Shown: positions 27,964 to 36,000, numbered from the stretch's first letter. The stretch: DNA of 64,000 nt from Sedimenticola hydrogenitrophicus (GCF_029017505.1 NZ_JAQGEI010000016.1:1-64000); one strand, 5' to 3'. The notes: generated by a model not told the origin, from the letters alone. A program made the numbers and translations.

Positions 27964-28623
27964 TCAATGCGTGGTGATTCTGATCAGGTCCCGGGCCATG
28001 GCCTCGACCTCGTGGGGGGCACTGAACAGGGCCTGGAACTCTCCCTGGGGATTGGTCAGGATGATGGCGGTGGAGTGGTCCATGAGATAACCCATGGCAC
28101 TGTTTTCCGTATCCACGCGGGCATGCAGTACGCCCAGTTGCCGGGTTAGTTTATCCAGTTCCCGCCGCTCGCCGGTGACGCCGAGAAATGCCGGGTCGAA
28201 ATAGGTCACGTAATCGGCCAGCACCTTTTGGGTATCACGTTCCGGATCAATAGTGACAAAGGCGGTTTTGATCGGCATGTCGGGCGACGCCTGTCTCAGG
28301 TGGTCGGCCAGCCGGGCCAGCAGGGCGAGGGTGGTGGGACAGACGTCGGGACAACGGGTGTAGCCGAACGAGAACAGGTGCCAGGCCCCTTTGATCGACT
28401 CCTGGGAGAACTCGCCACCGCCATGGGTGGTCAGGCGGAAGGGGGCGAGCGGCCGGGGGTCCGGAATCAGCGTACCGCTGGTCAGCTGTGGCACTGCCGC
28501 TCTGTCCATTGGTTGCTCCGCCTGTCTGAGGAGCAGACCGGCGCTCAGTCCGACGGCCATCAAAATGAGGGCGAGCGGGATCAGCCAGGGTCTTTTCGGT
28601 TTATTGCCGTTGGTCGGTTGCAT
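27964..28623 (-). CDS. SCO1/SenC family copper chaperone for cytochrome oxidase
   Basis: 219 aa from the ATG at 28623, 7 bases after AGGA; the frame beyond runs into a repeat element. One N-terminal helix (about residues 12-32) anchors a periplasmic thioredoxin-fold domain with the copper site CPDVC (C91, C95) and H183 (YLMDHSTAI). It delivers copper to the CuA centre or reduces its thiols. MITE-like copy 2 ends 13 bases upstream of the start codon, and the ribosome site lies inside the target duplication. Confidence 0.93.
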   Translation of the reverse strand: MQPTNGNKPKRPWLIPLALILMAVGLSAGLLLRQAEQPMDRAAVPQLTSGTLIPDPRPLAPFRLTTHGGGEFSQESIKGAWHLFSFGYTRCPDVCPTTLALLARLADHLRQASPDMPIKTAFVTIDPERDTQKVLADYVTYFDPAFLGVTGERRELDKLTRQLGVLHARVDTENSAMGYLMDHSTAIILTNPQGEFQALFSAPHEVEAMARDLIRITTH

Positions 28624-28635
28624 GGTTGTTCCTAT

Positions 28636-28842
28636 GTAACTATTCACGGGGTGATTGGCCTGCCTTGCCGGCCTCACACGATGGCTTGTTTCCTCGAATC
28701 CGGCCCCATTTTCAGCGCCTGCCCAAACTCGCTTCGCTCAGACAAGGGCAGGCTTGAATCTGAAAACGGGGCCGGATTCGAGGCGCCATCAAGATCGGCC
28801 AACAAGGCAGACCAATCACTTGCAGATCGGCTGAGTAGTTAT
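28636..28842. repeat. MITE-like palindromic element A, copy 2 (207 bp)
   Basis: Nearly identical to copy 1 over its full length and in the same orientation. The termini are GTAACTATTCAC and CTGAGTAGTTAT. The flanks GTTCCTAT (28628-28635) and ATTCCTGT (28843-28850) match at 6 of 8, an aged 8-bp target duplication in the same register as the other copies. It separates ctaA from sco1 within an apparent operon; the terminal base pairs differ slightly from copy 1 (ATTC for ACTC), consistent with decay. Confidence 0.85.
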
Positions 28843-28851
28843 ATTCCTGTA

Positions 28852-29880
28852 TCACTCAATCCTATAGGCGCGTTTCAGCTGCCAGTTCAGGGTCAGCAGG
28901 GCCAGCAGCAGCAGGGCGGCGACGCCGTTATGGGCCACCGCCACCGGCAGTGGCAGATGGCCCAGTACATTGGCGATGCCCAGCCCCAGTTGCAACATCA
29001 ATAATAGGCCGATGGCCCAGGCCAGTCGCTGGGTGATGGCTGCCCGCCCGGTTCGGTAGAGCAGTACCGCCAGCGGCAGCAGATAGAGGGCGGTGATCAG
29101 CGCACCCAGGCGGTGGACCAGGTGAATGGCGGTGCGTGCCTCGGCGCCGAGGATGCCGTATTCGTAATTGATGCCGGTGCCGTGCCACAGGGTGAACGCC
29201 TGGGTGAAATCCATGCCCGGCCACCAGAGGCCGGAGTGGCAGGTGGGGAACTCGCTGCAGCCGATGGCCGCGTAGTTGGTGCTGGTCCAGCCACCCAGGG
29301 TGATCTGCAGCAGCAGAATCACCAGGCCGATCCTGGAGAACAGCAGCAGCCGGCCGGGGCGGTGGATGACATAGCTGTTCATCGCAGGGCCGTACAGGCG
29401 CAGGGTCAGGATCCAGAGCAGCGCGGCGGTGATAAAACCGCCCAGCAGATGGGAGGTGACGATGGCCGGCTTAACCAGTAGAGTGACAGTCCACATGCCG
29501 AGGGCGGCCTGCAGGGTGACCAGCAACACCAGCAGCCAGGGCAGCAGCCGGGGGTATCCGGTCGGCTTTCCACGGCCCAGGGAGAGCAGGGCCAGGAACA
29601 GAATCGCCAGTCCCAGGGCGCCGGCCAGATAGCGATGGGCCATCTCCTTCCACGCCTTGTGCACCTCGACCGGCCGGCCGGGATAGGCGCTGTTGGCGGA
29701 GCTGATCTGTGGTTCGCTGGTGGGCGCAATCAGGTTACCATAGCAGCCCGGCCAGTCGGGGCAGCCAAGCCCCGCATCGGAGAGCCGGACATAGGCCCCC
29801 AGCACGATCACCAGTAGCGCCAGCAGGGTGACGGCGAGGGCATAGCGGGCGTGTGTCAGTGACGGGTCGTGCATGGCCAT
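28852..29880 (-). CDS. ctaA: heme A synthase (CtaA/Cox15)
   Basis: 342 aa with eight helices in two four-helix halves. The diagnostic start RLSDAGLGCPDWPGCYG, the KAWKEMAHRYLAG heme-binding His, TSHLLGG and the second-half HLVHRLGALI and VAHNG histidines are visible. It oxidises the heme O methyl group to formyl, making heme A for the aa3 oxidase; CyoE encoded nearby supplies heme O. An ATG two codons in (29874) is an alternative start. Convergent-divergent setting: the oxidase-I-like gene lies divergent, 63 bases away. Confidence 0.94.
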   Translation of the reverse strand: MAMHDPSLTHARYALAVTLLALLVIVLGAYVRLSDAGLGCPDWPGCYGNLIAPTSEPQISSANSAYPGRPVEVHKAWKEMAHRYLAGALGLAILFLALLSLGRGKPTGYPRLLPWLLVLLVTLQAALGMWTVTLLVKPAIVTSHLLGGFITAALLWILTLRLYGPAMNSYVIHRPGRLLLFSRIGLVILLLQITLGGWTSTNYAAIGCSEFPTCHSGLWWPGMDFTQAFTLWHGTGINYEYGILGAEARTAIHLVHRLGALITALYLLPLAVLLYRTGRAAITQRLAWAIGLLLMLQLGLGIANVLGHLPLPVAVAHNGVAALLLLALLTLNWQLKRAYRIE

Positions 29881-29943
29881 TTTGGTGAATCAGCGCCTTT
29901 TCCGGGATAGGTTGTTTATATAGATCAAAGAGGTGGGAGACAA

Positions 29944-31326
29944 GTGCTTGAACCCTTGAGTCAGACACAACAGTGGGAAGCGCGGCGCTGGCTGCAGCTG
30001 GGGGTGCTGGCGCTGGCCATCGCCGGTCTGTTCGCCCTCCTGCTGGTGCTCTCCCGCGCCCCCGGCATGGAGCGCTTCTTTCCCTGGATCGATTTCTTCC
30101 ATACCGCGCTGGTGGTGCATGTGGATCAGTCGGTATTGATCTGGTCGCTGGCCCTGGCCGGGGTGATCTGGTCCCTGGCCGGGGTCCGGGAGCCTCGGCC
30201 GGGCATTACCCGGGTCGCCCTCGGTCTCACCCTGGCCGGTACGCTCGCCATCGCCGTTGCGGCCTTCAGCGGCGAGGGGGCGCCGCTGATGAACAACTAT
30301 GTACCGGTACTGCAACGGCCGCTGTTCTTCATCGGCCTGGGCCTGGTGGGCGTCGGTGTGGTGCTGCGTCTGGGGCTGCTGCTGTTGACGATCCGCCCGG
30401 CGGATCTCACCGCCGATCAGAGCGGCCTGGTGAACGTGGTTGCCCTCACCGTGGCGGTGGCCTGCGCCATGGCGGCGGCGGTGCTGCTCTACACCTGGCT
30501 GCACATGCCTGCCGGGCTGGACGGCGTCGCCTATTACGAGTACCTGTTCTGGGGGGCGGGGCATGTGCTGCAGTTCGCCTATACCCAGATGCTGCTGCTG
30601 GCCTGGCTGCTGTTGCTCAGTGCCGGCGGCGTGCGCCTCGCGGTGTCGCCGCGGCTGATCAACGGCCTGCTGCTGCTGGGGCTGCTGCCGGTGCTCTGGA
30701 CCTTTGTCATCTATCTGAATCATGCGCCGGTCTCCGCCGGCATGCGCATCGCCTTTACCCGTCTGATGCAGTATGGCGGCGGCATACCGGCTATCCCGGT
30801 CGGCCTGCTGGTGCTTTATGCGCTGTTTAAAAACCGTCGGGTGGCGAGCGCAGCGGAGCGCCCGTTGCGCCTGGCGCTCTGGTTCTCGCTGCTGCTGTTT
30901 GCCGCCGGCGGCGTGCTGGCGATGCTGATCCGTGGCGTCAATACGGTGATACCGGCCCATTATCACGGCTCCATCGTGGGTGTGACCCTGGCCCTGATGG
31001 GCTTTGCCTATCTGCTGCTCCCGGCGCTGGGTTATGCCCGGGTGGAGGGGCGGCTGGCCACGGCGCAGCCGATCGTCTACGGGGTGGGGCAGATACTGCA
31101 TATCGCCGGTCTGGCATTTTCCGGGTTTCTCGGCATCCAGCGCAAGACCGCCGGTGCCGCCCAGGGGCTGGAGAGCATCCAGGCCAAGTTGGCCATGGGC
31201 GTCATGGGCATCGGTGGCCTGCTGGCGGTGATCGGCGGCATCCTGTTCGTCTGGATCATGCTGCGGGCCTTCTGGCGGGGGCCGGTCGCGCACACGGCCG
31301 ACCGGGCAGGCCTCGAGCCGCTGTGA
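29944..31326 (+). CDS. heme-copper oxidase subunit I-like protein (degenerate paralogue)
   Basis: 460 aa from GTG (GGGAG upstream), with about 12 helices. It resembles the COX1/CcoN fold: VVHVDQSVLIW (helix 2 heme His), FWGAGHVLQFAYTQ (helix 6 CuB-type His), and HYHGSIVGVTLALMGFAYLLLP (helix 10 H-x-H). The helix 7 His-His pair is not intact: the corresponding segment reads YLNHAPVSAG, with a single His. So it may bind b-type hemes without a normal CuB site. It lies between ctaA and cyoE, opposite in strand to both. A structural or assembly role in oxidase biogenesis, or an unusual quinol or NO-related activity, is possible; the function is not known to me. Confidence 0.72.
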   Translation: MLEPLSQTQQWEARRWLQLGVLALAIAGLFALLLVLSRAPGMERFFPWIDFFHTALVVHVDQSVLIWSLALAGVIWSLAGVREPRPGITRVALGLTLAGTLAIAVAAFSGEGAPLMNNYVPVLQRPLFFIGLGLVGVGVVLRLGLLLLTIRPADLTADQSGLVNVVALTVAVACAMAAAVLLYTWLHMPAGLDGVAYYEYLFWGAGHVLQFAYTQMLLLAWLLLLSAGGVRLAVSPRLINGLLLLGLLPVLWTFVIYLNHAPVSAGMRIAFTRLMQYGGGIPAIPVGLLVLYALFKNRRVASAAERPLRLALWFSLLLFAAGGVLAMLIRGVNTVIPAHYHGSIVGVTLALMGFAYLLLPALGYARVEGRLATAQPIVYGVGQILHIAGLAFSGFLGIQRKTAGAAQGLESIQAKLAMGVMGIGGLLAVIGGILFVWIMLRAFWRGPVAHTADRAGLEPL

Positions 31327-31330
31327 TTTG

Positions 31331-32248
31331 CTAACCGAGTTCCGGCATCAGCAGGACCAGGTAGTGGTCCGCCAGCAGCAGTGTGAACAGCAGGCTCAGG
31401 TAGACAATGGAGTAGCCGAAGGTCTTCATGGCATGCCGGTTGTCGTCACTGCGCCAGAGCACGCAGGCGTGGTAGACGAATCCCACCCCCAGCAAGAAGG
31501 CGCCGACCAGGTAGAGATAGCCGCTCATGTGGATCACGAATGGCATCAGGGAAACCGCCAGCAGCATCAGGCTGTAGAGCAGGATCTGCTGCTTGGTGAA
31601 GGCCACGCCGTGGGTCACCGGCAGCATCGGGATGCTGGCGCGGGCATACTCCTTGCGGCGGTGGATGGCCAATGGCCAGAAGTGCGGTGGCGTCCAGATG
31701 AACACGATCAACAACAACAGGAACGCCTCCAGCGGTACGTTGTTGGTGATGGCGCACCAGCCGAGCAGCGGCGGGGCGGCGCCGGCCAGTCCGCCCCAGA
31801 CGATGTTCTGCGGTGTGGTGCGTTTCAGATAGAGGGTGTAGATGAAGGCGTAGCCGATCAGTGCGAGGAAGGTGAGGCCGGCGGTCAGCAGATTCACCTG
31901 GGTTACCAGCAGCAGCATCGAGACCACACCCAGCAGCAGCGCGAAACTGGCGGCGTGCGGGGTGTCCATGTGCCCGCTGGGGATGGGGCGTCGGCTGGTC
32001 CGCTCCATCAGGGCGTCGATACGCTGGTCGAGGATGTGATTGATCACCGCGCCGCAGGCGGCGGCCAGGGAGATGCCCGCCAGACCGAACAGCAGCGGCT
32101 GCAGCGGTATCGCCCCGGGGGTCGACAGCAGCATCCCCACCAGGGCGGTAAAGGCGATCAGCAGGACGACCTTGGGTTTGGTCATCTCATAATAACGACG
32201 CCAGGTGATGGCGCCCTGATTCAGGATTGTGAGTTCACCCGTGGCCAT
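31331..32248 (-). CDS. cyoE: protoheme IX farnesyltransferase (heme O synthase)
   Basis: 305 aa, UbiA prenyltransferase superfamily with about nine helices. The prenyl-diphosphate/Mg binding motif NHILDQRIDALMERTSRRP is intact, and the second Asp-containing region (FIWTPPHFWPLAI followed by Y-ARAS-PM-P) is as in CtaB/CyoE. It converts protoheme to heme O in the inner membrane, the precursor used by CtaA. It overlaps the second Sco-like gene by 14 bases and ends 5 bases from the convergent oxidase-I-like gene. Confidence 0.95.
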   Translation of the reverse strand: MATGELTILNQGAITWRRYYEMTKPKVVLLIAFTALVGMLLSTPGAIPLQPLLFGLAGISLAAACGAVINHILDQRIDALMERTSRRPIPSGHMDTPHAASFALLLGVVSMLLLVTQVNLLTAGLTFLALIGYAFIYTLYLKRTTPQNIVWGGLAGAAPPLLGWCAITNNVPLEAFLLLLIVFIWTPPHFWPLAIHRRKEYARASIPMLPVTHGVAFTKQQILLYSLMLLAVSLMPFVIHMSGYLYLVGAFLLGVGFVYHACVLWRSDDNRHAMKTFGYSIVYLSLLFTLLLADHYLVLLMPELG

Positions 32249-32864
32249 TGTTTACTCCTGTGGTCCAGTTGCGTGATGCCTTGAGCAGCGTCTCAAGATC
32301 TTTAAGGATGTCCTTCTTCGGGCTGCTCGCGCTGTAGCCCATCATCAACATGCCGTGCGGATCCGCCAGGTAGATGGCGTTATCGTGATCGGTTCCGCTC
32401 ACCGCAAAAAGGCGGTCGAATTGCGCCTGTTGATCCGCGGGCAGGAACAGGATCTGCACCCCTTCGGCAAGCCCGTTCGCTTGGCCCATCGACCCGCTGG
32501 CCGCGGGCGATTCCTGGATCAGTAGCCGTTCGACCCGGAGCCGCTCCGCGCCGAGCCCGCGCCTGATCTGCTGCAGCGCCTGCAGTTGTTGTTGACAGTC
32601 GTTGTCACAGGTGCCGCTGTTGCGGGATATCAGTATCCATTGGCCCGACAGCGTATCCCAGTCGAAAAGCTGTTGCCGGTCATCCTCCAGTCTCAGCGAC
32701 TGCAGCGGCCGGGGTGGCGATACCAGGGTGCCGTGGTTTTTCTGTTTCTCCGGCAGCCACTGTGGATTCATGATGTAGATCCAGCCGGCCGCGGGCGGCA
32801 GGCCGAACAGCAGGACCAGCAGCACGAGTGGTAGATAGGACCGGCCGGTGGTGACGGATGGCAT
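32235..32864 (-). CDS. divergent Sco-like membrane-anchored thioredoxin-fold protein
   Basis: 209 aa from the ATG at 32864, with GAGGAG upstream; its start overlaps the SURF1 stop (TGATG). One helix (about residues 9-32) anchors a periplasmic domain. Although often annotated as hypothetical in oxidase clusters, it retains Sco-type ligands: CDNDC (C86, C90, a CX3C) and D-H-D-N-A-I with H160, aligned to the MDHSTAI of the Sco1 protein encoded at 27964. Lead motifs RPLQSLRLED and LSGQWILIS also align with Sco. So a second copper or thiol factor for oxidase assembly is likely; this is inference from motif order. Confidence 0.75.
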   Translation of the reverse strand: MPSVTTGRSYLPLVLLVLLFGLPPAAGWIYIMNPQWLPEKQKNHGTLVSPPRPLQSLRLEDDRQQLFDWDTLSGQWILISRNSGTCDNDCQQQLQALQQIRRGLGAERLRVERLLIQESPAASGSMGQANGLAEGVQILFLPADQQAQFDRLFAVSGTDHDNAIYLADPHGMLMMGYSASSPKKDILKDLETLLKASRNWTTGVNNGHG

Positions 32865-33598
32865 CAGCAGTTCTCCTCCACGGTTACCAGAGAGGATAGC
32901 CGCGTCAGCGAAAGTCTCAACCAGAGTGCCAGTGAGAGCAGGCCGAAGGCGAACCACTGGATTGCATAACCGAGGTGCATCCCCTCGCCGGGCCGGGCTG
33001 TGGTCCAGGCACGCACGAAGCCGTGCGGGGAGTCGGGAGACTGCAGCATAATAAATGGAAAAATATCCAGCCCGGTCCAGGCCCGATAGTTTTCCAGGGT
33101 CAGAAAGGGCCAGAGGGTGGAGGCGTGCGGATCGAAGGCAAGCTCGATCGCCGGGGCCGAGGGTATGTTGGTTTCACCGGTCAGGGTGATGGCCCCGGTT
33201 GGCGTTTCGAGCTCGGGTGGGCGGTTGTTCACCGCCGCCACCCAGCCCCGGTTGACCAGCAGATGCCGGTCACTGCCGAGCAGGCGCAACGGCGTGATGA
33301 CATGAAATCCCGGTTTGCCGAGATGCTTGCGATTGGTGATCAGCAGCTGTCCGGCCGGGACAAAGTGGCCGCTGACCGAGAGCGTGCGGAACTCCAGCGC
33401 TTCAGCGGTCGCCTGTTCGTTGGGGATGGCCAGGGGTGGAAGTTTGCGCCGGGTTTCCATGGTGTCGGCGGTGGTGCGTTTCTGTTGGGCGCGATCCAGT
33501 TGCCAGAAACCGAGTCCAACGAACAGCGGCAGCAGCACCAACAGTAACAGCAGTGTGGGAATCGGATGTGGCTGAAATCGCAATGTTGGTATCTGCAT
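32864..33598 (-). CDS. SURF1 family cytochrome oxidase assembly protein
   Basis: 244 aa with an N-terminal helix (about residues 14-33) and a C-terminal helix (about 210-230). SURF1 hallmarks: GFWQLDRAQQK, LLVNRGWVA and the C-terminal HLGYAIQWFAFGLL. It assists heme A insertion in the aa3 oxidase. It starts the leftward surf1-sco-like-cyoE transcript. A tandem 15-bp repeat lies about 100 bases upstream in the divergent promoter region. Confidence 0.92.
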   Translation of the reverse strand: MQIPTLRFQPHPIPTLLLLLVLLPLFVGLGFWQLDRAQQKRTTADTMETRRKLPPLAIPNEQATAEALEFRTLSVSGHFVPAGQLLITNRKHLGKPGFHVITPLRLLGSDRHLLVNRGWVAAVNNRPPELETPTGAITLTGETNIPSAPAIELAFDPHASTLWPFLTLENYRAWTGLDIFPFIMLQSPDSPHGFVRAWTTARPGEGMHLGYAIQWFAFGLLSLALWLRLSLTRLSSLVTVEENC

Positions 33599-33696
33599 GG
33601 CGGTCTATAGTATGGGGATGGGTGTAGCGTGGCTGTCCCGTGCCCCGGTTGTAATTCGGCAATCGGAGAGATCCAGGGGATCTATCCGATAGCCTC

Positions 33697-33741
33697 TTTT
33701 AAAATAGTGGCTTTTGAAATAGTGGCCTTTAAAATAGTGGC
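33697..33741. repeat. three tandem 15-bp direct repeats
   Basis: Units TTTTAAAATAGTGGC (33697-33711), TTTTGAAATAGTGGC (33712-33726) and CTTTAAAATAGTGGC (33727-33741) are adjacent without spacers. They lie in the 279-bp divergent region between surf1 and the DUF2909 gene and are strikingly AT-rich for this genome. Array of protein-binding sites or slippage product: undecided. Confidence 0.85.
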
Positions 33742-33877
33742 ACAAATTGGTGAAATTGCTCCTGTTTTAAAGGTCCGCGCCGGCTGATCAGCCGACGGCG
33801 GCAAACCCCTGTGTGGATATTGACCCGAAGCTAATGCTTGCCCGGTTGATGATTCCCACGGGAGAAGAGAGGACGTC

Positions 33878-34093
33878 ATGGATATTATTTTCAAGTTGCC
33901 GATCATTCTGGTTCTCGTCTTTATACTGTTTTCACTCTTCCAGGGTATGTATTACCTGGCCAAGGATGATGGAAAAAACGACAAGACCCGGGTAGTAAAG
34001 GCGCTGACCGTTCGTATCGTCCTCTCGTTTGTGCTCTTCTCCCTGCTCCTGCTCGGCTATTTCACCGGCATGTTGCAACCGCACGGGGTATAG
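33878..34093 (+). CDS. DUF2909 family twin-transmembrane protein
   Basis: 71 aa with two helices (about residues 5-26 and 45-63) joined by a charged loop (AKDDGKNDKTRVVKALTVR). This fits the DUF2909 'twin transmembrane' family, which occurs beside aa3 oxidase genes in gammaproteobacteria. AGAGGA precedes the ATG. It is the only rightward gene within the ctaCDGE-surf1 region. Role unknown; an assembly accessory is suggested by conserved setting. Confidence 0.82.
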   Translation: MDIIFKLPIILVLVFILFSLFQGMYYLAKDDGKNDKTRVVKALTVRIVLSFVLFSLLLLGYFTGMLQPHGV

Positions 34094-34150
34094 GTGCCCG
34101 CGGATAGGGTCTTACGTCGTCCACGGGGCGCCCTATGACCGGTATTCGGG

Positions 34151-34231
34151 GTAGGATGCCGGTGAGCTTGCGAACCGCATCATTTGCTGGCCGCTGGACC
34201 GATGCGGTTCGTTTTACTCACCGCATCCTAC
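34151..34231. repeat. REP-like inverted repeat (GTAGGATG.. family)
   Basis: GTAGGATGCCGGTGAG with a following CGAACCGCATC pairs with GATGCGGTTCG and CTCACCGCATCCTAC at the right end, with a central loop. It lies between the DUF2909 gene and ctaE, which are convergent. This family of 'GTAGGATGCGGTGAG..' palindromes is common in gammaproteobacterial intergenic DNA. It may help end transcription. Confidence 0.7.
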
Positions 34232-34349
34232 GGGTTGTAGTTTTGCGGGTGAAGAAGCCGGCAGGCGTATGCCATCCTCCGGTCCGCAAACCGTACATTC
34301 TTGTACCACTCCTCACCCTACAAAAATGCTTTATCAAATTGATGTAGTA

Positions 34350-35222
34350 CTAGAACCAGTAGACAAAGATAAACAGACCCAGCCAGACCACGTCCACGAA
34401 ATGCCAGTACCAGGCCACCGCCTCGAAGGCGAAGTGGTTGTGGGCACTGAAGTGTCCCTTCATGCTGCGCCCGAGGATGGCCATCAGCATGATCGCGCCC
34501 ATGGTGACGTGAAATCCGTGGAAACCGGTCAGCATATAGAAGGTGGAACCATAGACGCCCGACTGCAAGGTCAGGTTCAACGCCTCATAGGCGTGAAAAT
34601 ACTCATACGCCTGAAAGACCACAAACAGCAGACCGAGGGCGATAGTGGCCATCAGGCCGCGTACCAGGGTCTTCTGGTTGTCCTGCTTCAGCCCCCAGTG
34701 CGCCCAGGTGATGGTGGCGCCGCTGGAGAGCAGCAGCAGGGTGTTCAGGGCCGGGATGCCCCAGGCGCCCATGGGGGTAAATGCGCCCCCCAGCGCCCCC
34801 GGCCCGTGACTCGGCCAGGCCGGATTAAACTGGCTATAGAGGATCTCCCGGGTGGCACCCAGATAGCCGTCGCCGCCGAGCCAGGGCAGGGCGACGTTGC
34901 GGATATAGAACAGGGCGCCGAAGAAGGCGAGGAAGAAGAACACCTCGGAGGCGATGAACCAGAACATGCCCATGCGGAAGGAGCGGTCCACCTGCCGGTT
35001 GTAGCGATCGGCCAGATTCTCGGCAATCACGTCACGAAACCAGCCGAACAGCAGGTAGGCAAACAGCAGCAGGCCGCCGATGACGAGATATCTCCCCACC
35101 GCCACCCCGTTCATGGTCAGTGCCGCGCCGATCAGCGTGGTCAGTAGCGAGACCATGCCGACGATGGGCCAGGGGCTGGGTTCAGGGATGAAGTAGGCTG
35201 TCTGTTGCTCTGTCGATGACAT
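34350..35222 (-). CDS. ctaE: aa3-type cytochrome c oxidase subunit III
   Basis: 290 aa from the ATG at 35222 (AGGA 8 bases upstream); an in-frame TTG at 35255 overlapping ctaG is an alternative. Seven helices; motifs FRMGMFWFIASEVFFFLAFFG (with the conserved Glu), TGFHGFHVTMG and the ending AVAWYWHFVDVVWLGLFI are characteristic. Subunit III supports proton uptake into the D channel and stabilises the enzyme. It lies downstream of ctaG, as in other ctaCDGE operons. The region downstream (34094-34349) carries a REP-like palindrome and no gene. Confidence 0.95.
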   Translation of the reverse strand: MSSTEQQTAYFIPEPSPWPIVGMVSLLTTLIGAALTMNGVAVGRYLVIGGLLLFAYLLFGWFRDVIAENLADRYNRQVDRSFRMGMFWFIASEVFFFLAFFGALFYIRNVALPWLGGDGYLGATREILYSQFNPAWPSHGPGALGGAFTPMGAWGIPALNTLLLLSSGATITWAHWGLKQDNQKTLVRGLMATIALGLLFVVFQAYEYFHAYEALNLTLQSGVYGSTFYMLTGFHGFHVTMGAIMLMAILGRSMKGHFSAHNHFAFEAVAWYWHFVDVVWLGLFIFVYWF

Positions 35223-35251
35223 GGTCTCGATCCTGATGTGGTGATAGGGGG

Positions 35252-35863
35252 TCAACCCTTCTCATGCCTGGCTGATTCAGGCGCTGATTCGGGCGCTAAT
35301 TCAGGTGCTAATTCAGGTGCTGGGGTTTCCGGTTTCATGAGGCTGTAGGAGAGTGTCAGGGAGCGGATCTCCGGCGGCAGATCCGGGGAGATCATGAAAC
35401 GCAACGGCATCTCGACCGACGCGCCGCCCGCCAGGGTCTGCCGGTTGAAGCAGAAGCACTCCAGCTTGTTCAGGAACGCGGTGGCCTGCCAGGGCGCCAC
35501 ACTGGGGATGGCCTGACCGGTAACCGATGCGCTGCTGCGGTTGCGGGCGGCAAAGTTGACTTGATAGAGCTTGCCGGGATGCACCTGCAGGTGGCGCTCC
35601 AGCGGCTGAAAATCCCAGGGCAGGTTGGGGTGCACCGAGGTGTCGAACTTGATGGTGATCAGGCGCGAATCCTCACGGATTGACAGCGGCTCGGCCACCG
35701 CCTCACCGGCACTGCGCAGGCTGACGGACTGGATGCCGGTCACCTGGCAGAGCAGATCATAGAGCGGCATCAGGGCAAAACCGAAGCCGAACATGCCAAG
35801 CACCAGCAGCGACAGCAGCCAGACGGTGCGTCGTTTGTTGCGTGCCTGGGCCGCGGGGTTCAT
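35252..35863 (-). CDS. ctaG: cytochrome c oxidase assembly protein CtaG/Cox11
   Basis: 203 aa: an N-terminal helix (about residues 13-35), then the Cox11 periplasmic domain with the copper motif ECFCF and the PLYDLLCQVTG segment. It inserts CuB into subunit I. Its C-terminal tail (about residues 180-200) consists of Ala-Pro-Glu repeats encoded by four tandem 12-bp units at 35274-35321. The start overlaps the upstream 46-aa gene by 4 bases (ATGA). Confidence 0.94.
   Translation of the reverse strand: MNPAAQARNKRRTVWLLSLLVLGMFGFGFALMPLYDLLCQVTGIQSVSLRSAGEAVAEPLSIREDSRLITIKFDTSVHPNLPWDFQPLERHLQVHPGKLYQVNFAARNRSSASVTGQAIPSVAPWQATAFLNKLECFCFNRQTLAGGASVEMPLRFMISPDLPPEIRSLTLSYSLMKPETPAPELAPELAPESAPESARHEKG
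35274..35321 (-). repeat. four tandem 12-bp units inside the ctaG 3' end
   Basis: On the plus strand the units are GATTCAGGCGCT, GATTCGGGCGCT, AATTCAGGTGCT and AATTCAGGTGCT. Each encodes Ala-Pro-Glu-Leu or Ala-Pro-Glu-Ser in CtaG, and their number can change without a frameshift. Confidence 0.9.
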
Positions 35864-36000
35864 TTCGCCACCTCTCCCAATACCTGGAAGATGTTCTGCC
35901 AGAACGGAAACGAGGTGATCAGCACCAGCAGGGCGAAGCCACCCAGGATCAGTGCCAGGCGTATATTTTTCCGTCGCAGTTGCGGGTCGTGCGGGTTCAT
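35860..36000 (-). CDS. 46-aa cytochrome oxidase small assembly protein
   Basis: 46 aa from the ATG at 36000, which overlaps the ctaD stop as ATGA; its own stop overlaps the ctaG start in the same way. A basic start (MNPHDPQLRRKN) leads into one helix (about residues 14-33) and a short end. Size, topology and position between ctaD and ctaG fit the small assembly proteins found there in other proteobacteria. The tight coupling on both sides is strong support that it is translated. Confidence 0.8.
   Translation of the reverse strand: MNPHDPQLRRKNIRLALILGGFALLVLITSFPFWQNIFQVLGEVAK

Noticed and set aside
29890-31293. A 467-codon open frame on the minus strand
   Set aside because: It is antisense to the oxidase-I-like membrane protein and made of His/Gln/Arg-rich low-complexity sequence.
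33697-33741. A possible CRISPR array
   Set aside because: The units are 15 bp, directly adjacent without unique spacers, and no cas gene is present.
33682-33906. A 74-codon minus-strand frame with a repeated ATILK-type end
   Set aside because: The repeats in the peptide just reflect the three 15-bp DNA repeats; there is no ribosome site.
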